From positions 1 to 54,868 of IMG/VR virus record IMGVR_UViG_3300003324_000142: a DNA stretch of 54,868 bases, one strand, 5' to 3'. The notes under the pieces are model-generated. The model did not search any database, had not been told where the DNA came from, and saw only the letters and a program-made list of their open reading frames with translations. A program made the position numbers and the translations under genes. This document shows, piece by piece, positions 8,093-14,966 of this stretch. Each line of letters opens with the position of its first letter. Within the stretch, counting starts at the first letter, position 1. The DNA comes from a virus.

Positions 8093-8385
8093 CCTACGCC
8101 GCAATGGGCAAGCAAGTTCTGCTGGATGGCACGCATTACGCCGACGCGCGTGATCCGGTCGTCGCGCAGCAGATCGTCGAAGCGCTGCGACTGCGTGAGG
8201 ATTTGGTGGCATGGAACGACGTATCGCCGATGCATCCGGATCAGGTCGTCGAAATCACACCGATTGCGGCTGACGCACCGCGGCGTGTTCGAGGCATGGT
8301 GTGCCAAGTGACGCAGCAGCAGGATGAATACGCTTGCACTTGCGGTCGACGGTGGGACGTGGCGGATGGCCCTGAGCACCCCTGA
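8089..8385 (+). CDS. Hypothetical protein
   Basis: 98 aa; it starts in an ATGA overlap with the membrane protein gene. A helical middle (VAQQIVEALRLREDLVAWND) is followed by a Cys-containing end (YACTCGRRWDVADGPEHP). The few cysteines do not make a complete zinc site. It overlaps the next gene by 20 bases. No family is recognised. Confidence 0.6.
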   Translation: MTYAAMGKQVLLDGTHYADARDPVVAQQIVEALRLREDLVAWNDVSPMHPDQVVEITPIAADAPRRVRGMVCQVTQQQDEYACTCGRRWDVADGPEHP

Positions 8386-8989
8386 CCTATTCCGATGGGG
8401 CACGCGGGTCGAGCGCGAGCGACGCATCAGGGTGAGGCTGTGCGTCGCCACCTACGCCTATGAGATCGCCGACGCGCCAATCCTGTCCGATGCTGCCTAT
8501 GACAACCTTGCGCGACAATCGGACCCCGCCGTCTGCACGGGCCATCTAGACGACTGGTGGCGCGCGATGTTCAGCCCGCACACCGGTCTGTGGATACACG
8601 CGCATCCGGACCTTGCCGGCGTCGAGCGGTCATGGCGACGATTGGCCCACCCGGCGCCTTGGCACGATAGCCCGTTGGCGCGGTGGTTGCTCGCATCGCT
8701 GCGGGCCGAACCTGCGGCTGGTCGACTGGTGAGGATTGAGAACCCGCATAACCGCGGCACGATACAGGTGATCACCTATGACGACGATCCGCGCGCACAA
8801 CGGCTCCAGGCGCTCCGTGATGAGGCGGGTGATGCGCTCATGCGATGGGGCTCGCGTGATGCGGTTGAAGCGTATCTGGACAGCCCGCAGGTCGACGACC
8901 TGATCAGACGCCAGCTAGATACACCTGACGCATCGCAGCCGGCATATCTGCAACAGCCGGATGGCCGGCGACGATCAGTTTGGGGATGA
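8366..8989 (+). CDS. Phage protein with NAD-ligase-like N-terminal motif, function unknown
   Basis: 207 aa from ATG 8366 (CGTGGCGG upstream). Residues 20-45 (ATYAYEIADAPILSDAAYDN) resemble domain Ia of NAD-dependent DNA ligases, where Y-x(8)-S/D-x-E/D-Y-D-x-L contacts NAD. No adenylation lysine or nucleotidyltransferase domain follows, so ligase activity is not supported. The C-terminal half is helical and charged. The last 86 bases overlap the convergent TetR-like gene on the other strand. Confidence 0.6.
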   Translation: MALSTPDLFRWGTRVERERRIRVRLCVATYAYEIADAPILSDAAYDNLARQSDPAVCTGHLDDWWRAMFSPHTGLWIHAHPDLAGVERSWRRLAHPAPWHDSPLARWLLASLRAEPAAGRLVRIENPHNRGTIQVITYDDDPRAQRLQALRDEAGDALMRWGSRDAVEAYLDSPQVDDLIRRQLDTPDASQPAYLQQPDGRRRSVWG

Positions 8990-9200
8990 TGACCGGATCG
9001 CACATTTCGACGGCGCGCTCGGCTATTGCAGCGCGCATCTTGTCGAGGGAGCCGAAGTGATAGAGACACCCGGCATGGCTCATCCCGAGAACCTTGCCAA
9101 TCCGGCGCGCGCTGACCGAGGCCGGATCGTCGCGCCATAGGTCCAGACCGGCCTGGATGATCGCCTCGCGCTTCTGCGCGCCTGCCATATAACCGCTCAT
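8904..9200 (-). CDS. Short TetR-like HTH regulator
   Basis: 98 aa. The start at 9200 overlaps the Fic stop (ATGA) and has CGGAG six bases upstream; an alternative ATG lies at 9188. The first 60 residues follow the TetR N-terminal pattern: REAIIQAGLDLWRDDPASVS, then ARRIGKVLGMSHAGCLYHFG as the HTH. The large ligand-binding domain of true TetR proteins is missing; only about 35 residues follow. It could be a free DNA-binding module acting with, or on, the Fic operon. It is the last gene of the long minus-strand operon and overlaps the convergent gene ending at 8989. Confidence 0.75.
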   Translation of the reverse strand: MSGYMAGAQKREAIIQAGLDLWRDDPASVSARRIGKVLGMSHAGCLYHFGSLDKMRAAIAERAVEMCDPVIIPKLIVAGHPAVADMPAAMRQVYLAGV

Positions 9201-9616
9201 CGACCGCTCCGAGCAAGCGTTTGATAATAGAACGCATGAAGGAAACCGATCGGAGCACGCCCGTTGTGACGATGGAGCCAAAGCGCTCGACCAGACCGTC
9301 CGTTGCCATCCGTGAATGGGTGCAGTGTCTCATAATCGATGTGTTGCTGCCACACGTCATCGATCGTCAAAATGCTCTCCAGATCGGTTCGGATGGTTGG
9401 CCCGCTCGGTGGGGCGATATGGTTGCCGACGCGAACCCCCGGAACGTCAACCCGATCGCGTAGGACGGCATCCGGTTGGAGGACAGAGACAAGCGCAACG
9501 AGCGTGTCGATTGTCACGGGTTTCGACAGGAAAACTCGATGCGCGCGGATATGGTCGGGATGCGTATAGTCGATCCCTTCGATCCGGTTTGATTCCTTGA
9601 CGAACTGCTCTAACAT
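9197..9616 (-). CDS. Fic-domain protein (putative AMPylase) with N-terminal inhibitory motif
   Basis: 139 aa. The full Fic signature is present as HPFTDGNGRSGR at residues 99-110 (HxFx(D/E)GNGRxxR): His 99 as base, Asp 103 for metal, and Asn 105/Arg 107/Arg 110 for phosphates. Enzymes with this signature usually transfer AMP from ATP to Ser, Thr or Tyr of target proteins. Residues 9-14 (SNRIEG) fit the (S/T)xxxE(G/N) inhibitory helix, whose Glu normally blocks the ATP site; being N-terminal within the same chain, this would make it class II. The gene is coupled to the TetR-like gene downstream. It may modify a host target; alternatively it is a toxin-like module kept inactive by its own helix. 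Confidence 0.85.
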   Translation of the reverse strand: MLEQFVKESNRIEGIDYTHPDHIRAHRVFLSKPVTIDTLVALVSVLQPDAVLRDRVDVPGVRVGNHIAPPSGPTIRTDLESILTIDDVWQQHIDYETLHPFTDGNGRSGRALWLHRHNGRAPIGFLHAFYYQTLARSGR

Positions 9617-9633
9617 AGGTCATTCCTCGCCGA

Positions 9634-10044
9634 TTACCGACCGGGTGTCAAGTTGAACGCCTCGACATAGGCGCGCACCTGGTCCGGATGGGTCACGAAG
9701 CCGCCGAGCCCGCCGACCGACAGGACCAGATCGATGAAGCGCTTTTGCGCCTGCGCACGCTTGTCGCCGGGTGTCATGTGCCAGCCCGCGCGCTTCGTCT
9801 CGAACACCCCGAACGCTGCGATGGTGCGACCTACATGGTGCGGTTGGATCACGATGGGCACCGGAGCCACAATGTCTGCGCTCTTAAATCGTTCGTTTTG
9901 CTGCTTGGATTCATTCATCAGACCGTAGCGAATGAACCGCCCTGTCTCATCGGTACACGCGCCCACATTGTTCCGCATGGGCAATGCACCAATACGAGCC
10001 AATTCGAGCCGGGTGTGCTGTTGGACTGCTGTTTCAGTTTGCAT
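9634..10044 (-). CDS. VRR-NUC domain nuclease (Holliday-junction-resolvase-like)
   Basis: 136 aa. It overlaps the previous gene by 11 bases. The second half has the VRR-NUC pattern: GVFETKRAGW supplies the E-x-K core, followed by Lys/Gln-rich helix residues (KRAQAQKRFIDLVLSVGG) that give the usual Q. The fold is PD-(D/E)XK-like and in phages is used as a structure-specific nuclease or resolvase. The N-terminal 60 residues include NNVGACTDETGRFIRYG, typical for this phage subfamily, where a loop precedes the nuclease core. It probably acts in recombination or replication-fork processing. Confidence 0.8.
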   Translation of the reverse strand: MQTETAVQQHTRLELARIGALPMRNNVGACTDETGRFIRYGLMNESKQQNERFKSADIVAPVPIVIQPHHVGRTIAAFGVFETKRAGWHMTPGDKRAQAQKRFIDLVLSVGGLGGFVTHPDQVRAYVEAFNLTPGR

Positions 10045-10522
10045 TCCATCGCTCCAATTGTGTTGCGTAACCGATCATCAGGGGATGTTTCGGATGACCG
10101 TCCGCACAGACACCGAGACAATAGGCCGGTTTGTTCATTGCTGCCAACGAATCGACAATAAACTGATACCTTTTACGGAGATGCGTCGGCAGTTTTGCAG
10201 ATGCGCCCCATGCGACCATAACAATGTCTGATCGCATCATGGCGTCAATCGTATAAAGGTTATTCAATTCACCGATCGGATCGGATACTGACCGCAATTC
10301 ATTGACATCTGTCGCTCTGTAAGCGAATAGATTCACCACGATAAACTCCGACCATTGGAAACCTTTGGCGAACCCTTTGATCTTTCTGATCGTGGCATCG
10401 TCGATTTCAGCATCCGCCGTTGAAGGGTTGACCATGATGACACAGGCTTTGAAACCGTGACGCTGAACCGAACGGCGCAATTCGTAGCGATAACGACCGC
10501 ATTCTGATATTATAGCGCTCAT
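10034..10522 (-). CDS. DUF1643 family protein
   Basis: 162 aa; the start at 10522 lies in an ATGA overlap with the HNH gene. It has the DUF1643 look: YRYELRRSV near the start, VIMVNPSTADAEIDDATIRK with the N-P-S-T-A signature, then FIVVNLFAYRATD, and the W-G region DIVMVAWGASAK. The family's biochemical role is not established. It commonly occurs in phages and mobile elements and is sometimes suggested to act on nucleotides or DNA. It lies among nucleases here. Confidence 0.8.
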   Translation of the reverse strand: MSAIISECGRYRYELRRSVQRHGFKACVIMVNPSTADAEIDDATIRKIKGFAKGFQWSEFIVVNLFAYRATDVNELRSVSDPIGELNNLYTIDAMMRSDIVMVAWGASAKLPTHLRKRYQFIVDSLAAMNKPAYCLGVCADGHPKHPLMIGYATQLERWNAN

Positions 10523-10971
10523 CGTAACCACTCCGGTTCAACATAATAAGGTACGTCGTCTGGATCATCTTCATACACATCCGGCGCACGATCCAGACCG
10601 ACTTGCACCCTGATCCATTGCAACTCTCGGTTCACGGTCGCCGGCAACACCTGGACGTGCTGGACGCATAGCGTATTGCACGGGCGGTCCGGAAAGCAGC
10701 AATGGTCCACCTGCGTCGTCGGGTCCGATATATCGAGCCCGTGAATGTATCGCGCGGCCCAACGATGCGCGAGCCACATCTTCCCCTCGAACCAGAAATA
10801 GCCGTACTCAGCCGTCTTGCCTTGCGCGCTGGTGGTCGCCGCAGTCCACACGACGCACCCGGTCAACGGATCGAAGCGGCACTTGCTGCGAAACCGATCG
10901 AGTGCGGACCGGGTGGACCGGGTGGACCGGAAGCGACCGTCTGACTGCCTGGTGAGGATGGTGCCGTGCAT
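10519..10971 (-). CDS. HNH endonuclease
   Basis: 150 aa from ATG 10971 (TGATG overlap with the Gp88-like gene). It has the layout of phage HNH_3 endonucleases: CVVWTAATTS, YGYFWFEGKMWLAHRWAARY with the first His, TTQVDHCC with the DH core, then NTLCVQHVQVLPATVNRE. It is a free-standing gene and does not visibly interrupt a neighbour. It may be a homing endonuclease that entered between two genes, or a domesticated nicking enzyme. GC content is like its neighbours, unlike the two AT-rich HNH genes near the polymerase. Confidence 0.8.
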   Translation of the reverse strand: MHGTILTRQSDGRFRSTRSTRSALDRFRSKCRFDPLTGCVVWTAATTSAQGKTAEYGYFWFEGKMWLAHRWAARYIHGLDISDPTTQVDHCCFPDRPCNTLCVQHVQVLPATVNRELQWIRVQVGLDRAPDVYEDDPDDVPYYVEPEWLR

Positions 10972-11747
10972 CAATGTGCCACGAACGCGACGTTTTTATC
11001 ACCCGACCAGCACGCACCGCACGTCGCGCAAGCGAGCGTTGCACCAGTCTGTTCCGGGCACACGAACGCATCGGGTGGGCAATCATTGGCCCGATCGATG
11101 CTGACGGTGCAGTCGGTCGGTGCGTCGCCATCGGACCAACGAATGCGGAAGCGATCGGGATACAGTGCTTTGGTCGTCACCAGCGCATCGCCGATTGCTG
11201 ATTGAGGATTGCGAGCCGTATAGCCCCACACGGCAAGTCGCGGATAGAGCGCCATCATGGTCCGCCAGAATCGAACATACTCGACGCTGTAGAAATCGCC
11301 GAGCGCGTGCAGTCGGATCAGGATACCTTCGCGACCTCGAACCGCCAGCAGCCGGCGAATATCGGCTTCGATCGCTTCACATAGAGCGGCGTGATCCGTG
11401 TGGTCGACCCGGCGCGCGAACGGCATCGCATTGCCGTAACATGTGGACCAATGGCGGCATCGGGACGGGCAGGTTGCGCGTTCCTCAAGCGACAGGCTGT
11501 AAATCCAGTAGCCGCGGAACCGACCCTTGCGCACGTCACGGCCGATCTTGATGTTGTTGTGACCCGACACCAGCACCGATCCTTCGACCGGCTTGACCTG
11601 ATTGGGGAACCGCGTCCCGGTCGCACCGTCAGGCATCGGTGCGACGCTCGACGGTTTCGCGTGCCGACCGGGTTGCTTGACCCATCGGGTCAATGTTTCA
11701 CCGGCTCGGGCGGGTCGCATGTTTGCTAGTGGTTTCATCGTCGTCAT
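10971..11747 (-). CDS. Gp88-like Cys-rich phage protein (DUF7227)
   Basis: 258 aa. Residues 77-110 carry the hallmark of this phage family: FRGYWIYSLSLEERATCPSR followed by CRHWSTCYGNAMPFARR. A second Cys cluster near the C-terminus (LACATCGACW) completes what looks like a metal or iron-sulphur site. The middle (IRLHALGDFYSVEYVRFW) is the conserved core. Members are widespread in phages and their function is unknown to me. It is the fourth gene counted back from the Fic gene in an overlapping chain. Confidence 0.75.
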   Translation of the reverse strand: MTTMKPLANMRPARAGETLTRWVKQPGRHAKPSSVAPMPDGATGTRFPNQVKPVEGSVLVSGHNNIKIGRDVRKGRFRGYWIYSLSLEERATCPSRCRHWSTCYGNAMPFARRVDHTDHAALCEAIEADIRRLLAVRGREGILIRLHALGDFYSVEYVRFWRTMMALYPRLAVWGYTARNPQSAIGDALVTTKALYPDRFRIRWSDGDAPTDCTVSIDRANDCPPDAFVCPEQTGATLACATCGACWSGDKNVAFVAH

Positions 11748-11749
11748 CC

Positions 11750-12004
11750 TCAGTACATAAATTCATACGGCAGCGACACATTATGAGGCGCATAATCGAA
11801 CATCGGTGCAACGACGCGCGGCGGATACCCCCAACCCTTTGCAGTCACCCGATACCGACAGTCCGGGTGTTGCCGCGCGTGCGTCAGAAACCCGGCGACC
11901 ATAGCGGCGATGAGCGGCGCGGGCAGTCGCTTTCCCGCACTGTCACGAACGGGAATATTCGTCACCGATGCAGCGGATAGATCGACGGGGCGCACGTCAG
12001 TCAT
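11750..12004 (-). CDS. Hypothetical small phage protein
   Basis: 84 aa. ATG 12004 overlaps the stop of the ASCH gene (ATGA); its own stop is two bases before the next ATG. Features are a helix (PAPLIAAMVAGFLTHARQHP) and an aromatic C-terminus (PMFDYAPHNVSLPYEFMY). The pattern YRVTAKGWGYPPRVVAPMF is seen in other small phage proteins, but I cannot name a family. Confidence 0.6.
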   Translation of the reverse strand: MTDVRPVDLSAASVTNIPVRDSAGKRLPAPLIAAMVAGFLTHARQHPDCRYRVTAKGWGYPPRVVAPMFDYAPHNVSLPYEFMY

Positions 12005-12402
12005 GGTAATAACTCGTCAGGCACATTGAAAAATCCCTGGCCGCCTCTGAACGGTATAGGTTCAATTGCTTCGATATTCCCAAGCAGCCAACCATAACGA
12101 CCGTGATCGTACACGCCGTAGCGACGTTCTGTTTCTGTGACCAAGAAACTGAGAATTTCTGTCGGCTGAACGTCTATCAATTCACATCTTGCAATAACTG
12201 CACCAAACGGCAACGCTTGACCGATTTGCGGATCATATTGAAGGCAATCGGTGGTGAATCGCTTCTGATCTGTTGCCCAACGCTTAGCCGCATGGATCAA
12301 CAACGGTCCGCGATATTTCGTCGACCAACCCCGCGTTTCGATTTTTTTCAGACCTAATGGGATCGCCGATGCCCACGGCTGCCACAGCGACACCGCTCTC
12401 AT
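12001..12402 (-). CDS. ASCH domain protein
   Basis: 133 aa; the start at 12402 overlaps the helicase stop (ATGA). It has the ASC-1 homology pattern: SLWQPWASAIPLGLKKIETR, then YRGPLLIHAAKRW, the W-Q-P and I-H-A-A-K signature of phage ASCH proteins, and GVYDHGRYGWLLGNI near the C-terminus. ASCH domains have a PUA-like beta barrel thought to bind RNA or modified nucleosides; some relatives hydrolyse N4-acetylcytidine. The specific role here is unknown. Confidence 0.8.
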   Translation of the reverse strand: MRAVSLWQPWASAIPLGLKKIETRGWSTKYRGPLLIHAAKRWATDQKRFTTDCLQYDPQIGQALPFGAVIARCELIDVQPTEILSFLVTETERRYGVYDHGRYGWLLGNIEAIEPIPFRGGQGFFNVPDELLP

Positions 12403-14966
12403 CCGAACCACCCCCGCACCTGCGCATCCAGCGCTTCCATATCACCGCGGGGCAGTGCCAACGCCTGCTGCGTCGTCATGCCGGTGGTGAGGAAGAAGCG
12501 CTTATGCACGCTGCGCTCACTGTCGCCGCCGTGCATACGAATGCCTGCCCACTGATCGATCGTGTCGCGCAACCGAGCCTGCATCTGAATACGCTCCATC
12601 TGGCGATTGGCGGCACCACGGCCCGCAATCTCGCCAGCGGCCCGCGCGACCCGCTCGGCCACGTCGCCAGGCGCTTCAAGCTGCATCGCCGCGCGCATTT
12701 GAGCAGCAACCTCACGATCGAGCAAGATCAGATCACCGTCCACCTGCTGCAACGTCCGCGCGCCACCCTGCGGCACAGGCGGTTCGGCGCCGCAATAGGG
12801 GCAAGCGGTCAATACGCGCTCATAGGGACGGCCGCACTCGCGGCACGCCGTCAGCGGTATCTCATCGGGGTCGGGTGCGGCCTTGGCTTTCTTGTCGCGC
12901 CGGTCGAGCGTCCAGTTGTGCGGCTTGTCCGGGAAGCCGTGGCGTTTCCAGTTCGACACCAGATCGATGATCGTGCCGTGCGTCTTGCCGGCCAACACCC
13001 GGAGCGCGCGGCCGAACATTTGCAGGTATTTGTTGAGCGATGCGGTCGGGCGGGCCATGATGACGACCTCGCACGCCGGCACGTCGAATCCTTCGTCGAA
13101 CAGATCGACGTTGACCAGCACCCGCAGCCGTCCATCACGGAACCTGCGGATCATCTCGCGTCGAACGCCGCTATCGGTCTTGGCGCTCACCGACGCGGCC
13201 GGAACACCTGCTTCATTGAACCGGTTGGCGATGTCGTTCGCTGTCTCGACATCGGTAGCGAAACAGATTGCCCGTTTGCCGTGGACCCATTTGAGATATT
13301 CGGTCACGGCGTCGCTGACGATGTGGCTACGCTTGGACGCCTCGCGCATCTTGTTCGGGCTGTAGTCGCCCTTCGCCGTGATCGCATCGTCGTCGATCGC
13401 GAAATCGTTCTGCGGAATGATGATGTCGTAATCGGACAGTGCATTCAGGTTGATCAATTCGCGCATCGTCGGACCGATGCACATCGCATCGAACACACCA
13501 TCCGCGTGGCGCCCAAGCCCCTTGCCGTCCGCACGGAACGGACAGGCGGTCACGCCGAGCCCTGCGGCGTTGGTGAACAGCCGGATTGCTTTACCCCATA
13601 TGTTGGGTTCAGGTTGATCTATGACATGGTGACAGTTGTGAACTACTATTCCGTTGGCGATATAGGTGTGATATTCATCGACTTCAAAATTGTAAACAAA
13701 ACTTCGTCGGTCTGTTCCAAAATCTGTCGGTTTGTAAATCTCAATACAGTCCACCCGTTGCATCGCAAAAAGGTGTCCTTTTTCGTATCCTGTATCTGAC
13801 GCACGCGCGCGCCGTGCGAAGCACCATCCGCTTCCACAGCTATTTTCAACAAGGGATGAGCCATATCCGGCTTGTAAGAACGGGGATAACCGGTATCCCT
13901 CGTCATTTTCGTCTTGATGACATGTTGATGTACAAACCCGATCGGTTCCAACAGCAGAATCAACATTTTTTCTGCTTTTGGTGGTTCCTTTCCGTTGCCA
14001 CCCTGCCGTATAGGTTTGTGATTTTGAGATAATAAAGTGTTCCGCATCTTTATTCGTGAAGCGTCTGATTTCATCGGATTGTTTCGCTTCATTCGATCCG
14101 ACGCATATTTGTGATTGGTTTTTGACATAGTTTCCGATGAAATTCTCCTGCGGTATGTATTTGAGCAGGACGTGCTGCAATACGCCCGACCGGTTTCTCG
14201 ATAGAGTCTCACTCGCCCGTAATACGGAAATGTCGCAGGAGAACCGCATACGATACACGTTGCTTCGATCGACATATAAACAGTCCTCTGGTTTCAAATC
14301 CCCCGCCGAAACCCACCCTCGGGCGGTCCAAAACGGATGGTTCGGTGTGCATACCACATGGTGCGTTCCAACAGCAATACGCACCATGTGTTTCGGCGAT
14401 GGGTTCTTATAAAGACGACCGACGCTGCCGATAACAAACCGATTCTCTTTTTCGTCCCAAGCAGTTACCTCGTCCCCCGTATTCATGGTTTCAATCGGGC
14501 GTAATCCGGTCGGTGTGGAAATCATTGTGCCGGCGGGAAAACATTCATCCTGCGTCCATCGATCGACCTGTGCGGCCCATTGCTTCAATTCGGCCGCTCG
14601 GGACACGATGGTCTGCACCGAACCAACGCTGCATCGCGCATCGGGATTGACGAACGATTTGCCGCCAAATTCAGCCCGGTGTTCCTGGACGATGCCGGCG
14701 ATGGTGGACTTGCTGCCGATGATGCGATGCTTGATCCCGCGACGCGCGACGTGCAACGACATCTGGCCGACCAACTCATTGCGATGGGCCATCACGACCT
14801 CATTGAGCCCGTTCTGATGCCCGTCGAGAATAATGTCGGTGGTGATGATCGACTTGCCGCCACCGGTCGGCAGCACGCCAAGCACATTGCTGTGCCCCGC
14901 GGACCATTCGGCGTAGATGTCCTGTTTGAGCGTAGCCTGGTCGGGTCGCAGGATGATGGGGGTCAT
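12399..14966 (-). CDS. SF2 (DEAD/DEAH-type) helicase containing an intein
   Basis: 855 aa precursor; the start overlaps the methyltransferase stop (ATGA). The N-extein has Walker A (LPTGGGKS, about 32-39) and the first half of motif II, DE at 140-141. The frame then carries a 303-residue intein (142-444) and resumes at C445-HH, restoring motif II as DECHH. The C-extein has a RecA-like second domain ending in QMFGRALR (motif VI) and a zinc ribbon (CRECGRPYERVLTACPYCG). The spliced protein would be about 552 residues, a usual size for phage DNA repair or replication helicases of the RecQ/Rad25-like SF2 group. Because the intein interrupts the catalytic DExH box, the helicase should be inactive until splicing. 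Confidence 0.9.
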   Translation of the reverse strand: MTPIILRPDQATLKQDIYAEWSAGHSNVLGVLPTGGGKSIITTDIILDGHQNGLNEVVMAHRNELVGQMSLHVARRGIKHRIIGSKSTIAGIVQEHRAEFGGKSFVNPDARCSVGSVQTIVSRAAELKQWAAQVDRWTQDECFPAGTMISTPTGLRPIETMNTGDEVTAWDEKENRFVIGSVGRLYKNPSPKHMVRIAVGTHHVVCTPNHPFWTARGWVSAGDLKPEDCLYVDRSNVYRMRFSCDISVLRASETLSRNRSGVLQHVLLKYIPQENFIGNYVKNQSQICVGSNEAKQSDEIRRFTNKDAEHFIISKSQTYTAGWQRKGTTKSRKNVDSAVGTDRVCTSTCHQDENDEGYRLSPFLQAGYGSSLVENSCGSGWCFARRARASDTGYEKGHLFAMQRVDCIEIYKPTDFGTDRRSFVYNFEVDEYHTYIANGIVVHNCHHVIDQPEPNIWGKAIRLFTNAAGLGVTACPFRADGKGLGRHADGVFDAMCIGPTMRELINLNALSDYDIIIPQNDFAIDDDAITAKGDYSPNKMREASKRSHIVSDAVTEYLKWVHGKRAICFATDVETANDIANRFNEAGVPAASVSAKTDSGVRREMIRRFRDGRLRVLVNVDLFDEGFDVPACEVVIMARPTASLNKYLQMFGRALRVLAGKTHGTIIDLVSNWKRHGFPDKPHNWTLDRRDKKAKAAPDPDEIPLTACRECGRPYERVLTACPYCGAEPPVPQGGARTLQQVDGDLILLDREVAAQMRAAMQLEAPGDVAERVARAAGEIAGRGAANRQMERIQMQARLRDTIDQWAGIRMHGGDSERSVHKRFFLTTGMTTQQALALPRGDMEALDAQVRGWFG
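13635..14543 (-). other. Intein (Hint domain) within the helicase motif II
   Basis: The in-frame insert runs from C142 to N444. Block A is CFPAGTMISTPTGLRPI with nucleophile Cys 1. Block B is THHVVCTPNHPFW with the T-x-x-H type residues. Block F is VYNFEVDEYHTYIANG, and block G is VVHN followed by Cys +1. All residues needed for protein splicing are present. The middle of the intein, roughly 240-400, has no LAGLIDADG endonuclease in this frame; instead the same DNA encodes a Vsr-like endonuclease in another frame (13646-14275). The region is more AT-rich than the extein, as expected for an acquired element. Confidence 0.9.
13646..14275 (-). CDS. Vsr-like (EDxHD) homing endonuclease overprinted on the intein
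   Basis: 209 aa, same strand as the helicase but in a different frame and wholly inside the intein DNA. ATG 14275 has GAGGAC with a 7-base spacer upstream, a good internal ribosome site. The N-terminus has a zinc-finger-like CIVCG (7-10) and YCSTSC (32-37). Next comes KYASDRMKRNNPM, typical of these phage enzymes, and then a Vsr/DUF559-like catalytic core: E102, KPDM (D137), VEADGASH (E148, D150, H154) and GWTVLRFTN. This family includes free-standing endonucleases reported next to split inteins. It would cut intein-less helicase alleles and so mobilise the intein. It overlaps splicing blocks F and G in the other frame. Confidence 0.85.
   Translation of the reverse strand: MSIEATCIVCGSPATFPYYGRVRLYRETGRAYCSTSCSNTYRRRISSETMSKTNHKYASDRMKRNNPMKSDASRIKMRNTLLSQNHKPIRQGGNGKEPPKAEKMLILLLEPIGFVHQHVIKTKMTRDTGYPRSYKPDMAHPLLKIAVEADGASHGARVRQIQDTKKDTFLRCNGWTVLRFTNRQILEQTDEVLFTILKSMNITPISPTE

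Noticed and set aside
8366-8989. NAD-dependent DNA ligase
   Set aside because: Only the domain Ia-like motif is present; no adenylation Lys motif or nucleotidyltransferase domain follows.
12357-13799. 480-codon ORF on the + strand
   Set aside because: Antisense to the helicase and intein, which have clear motifs; this frame has none.
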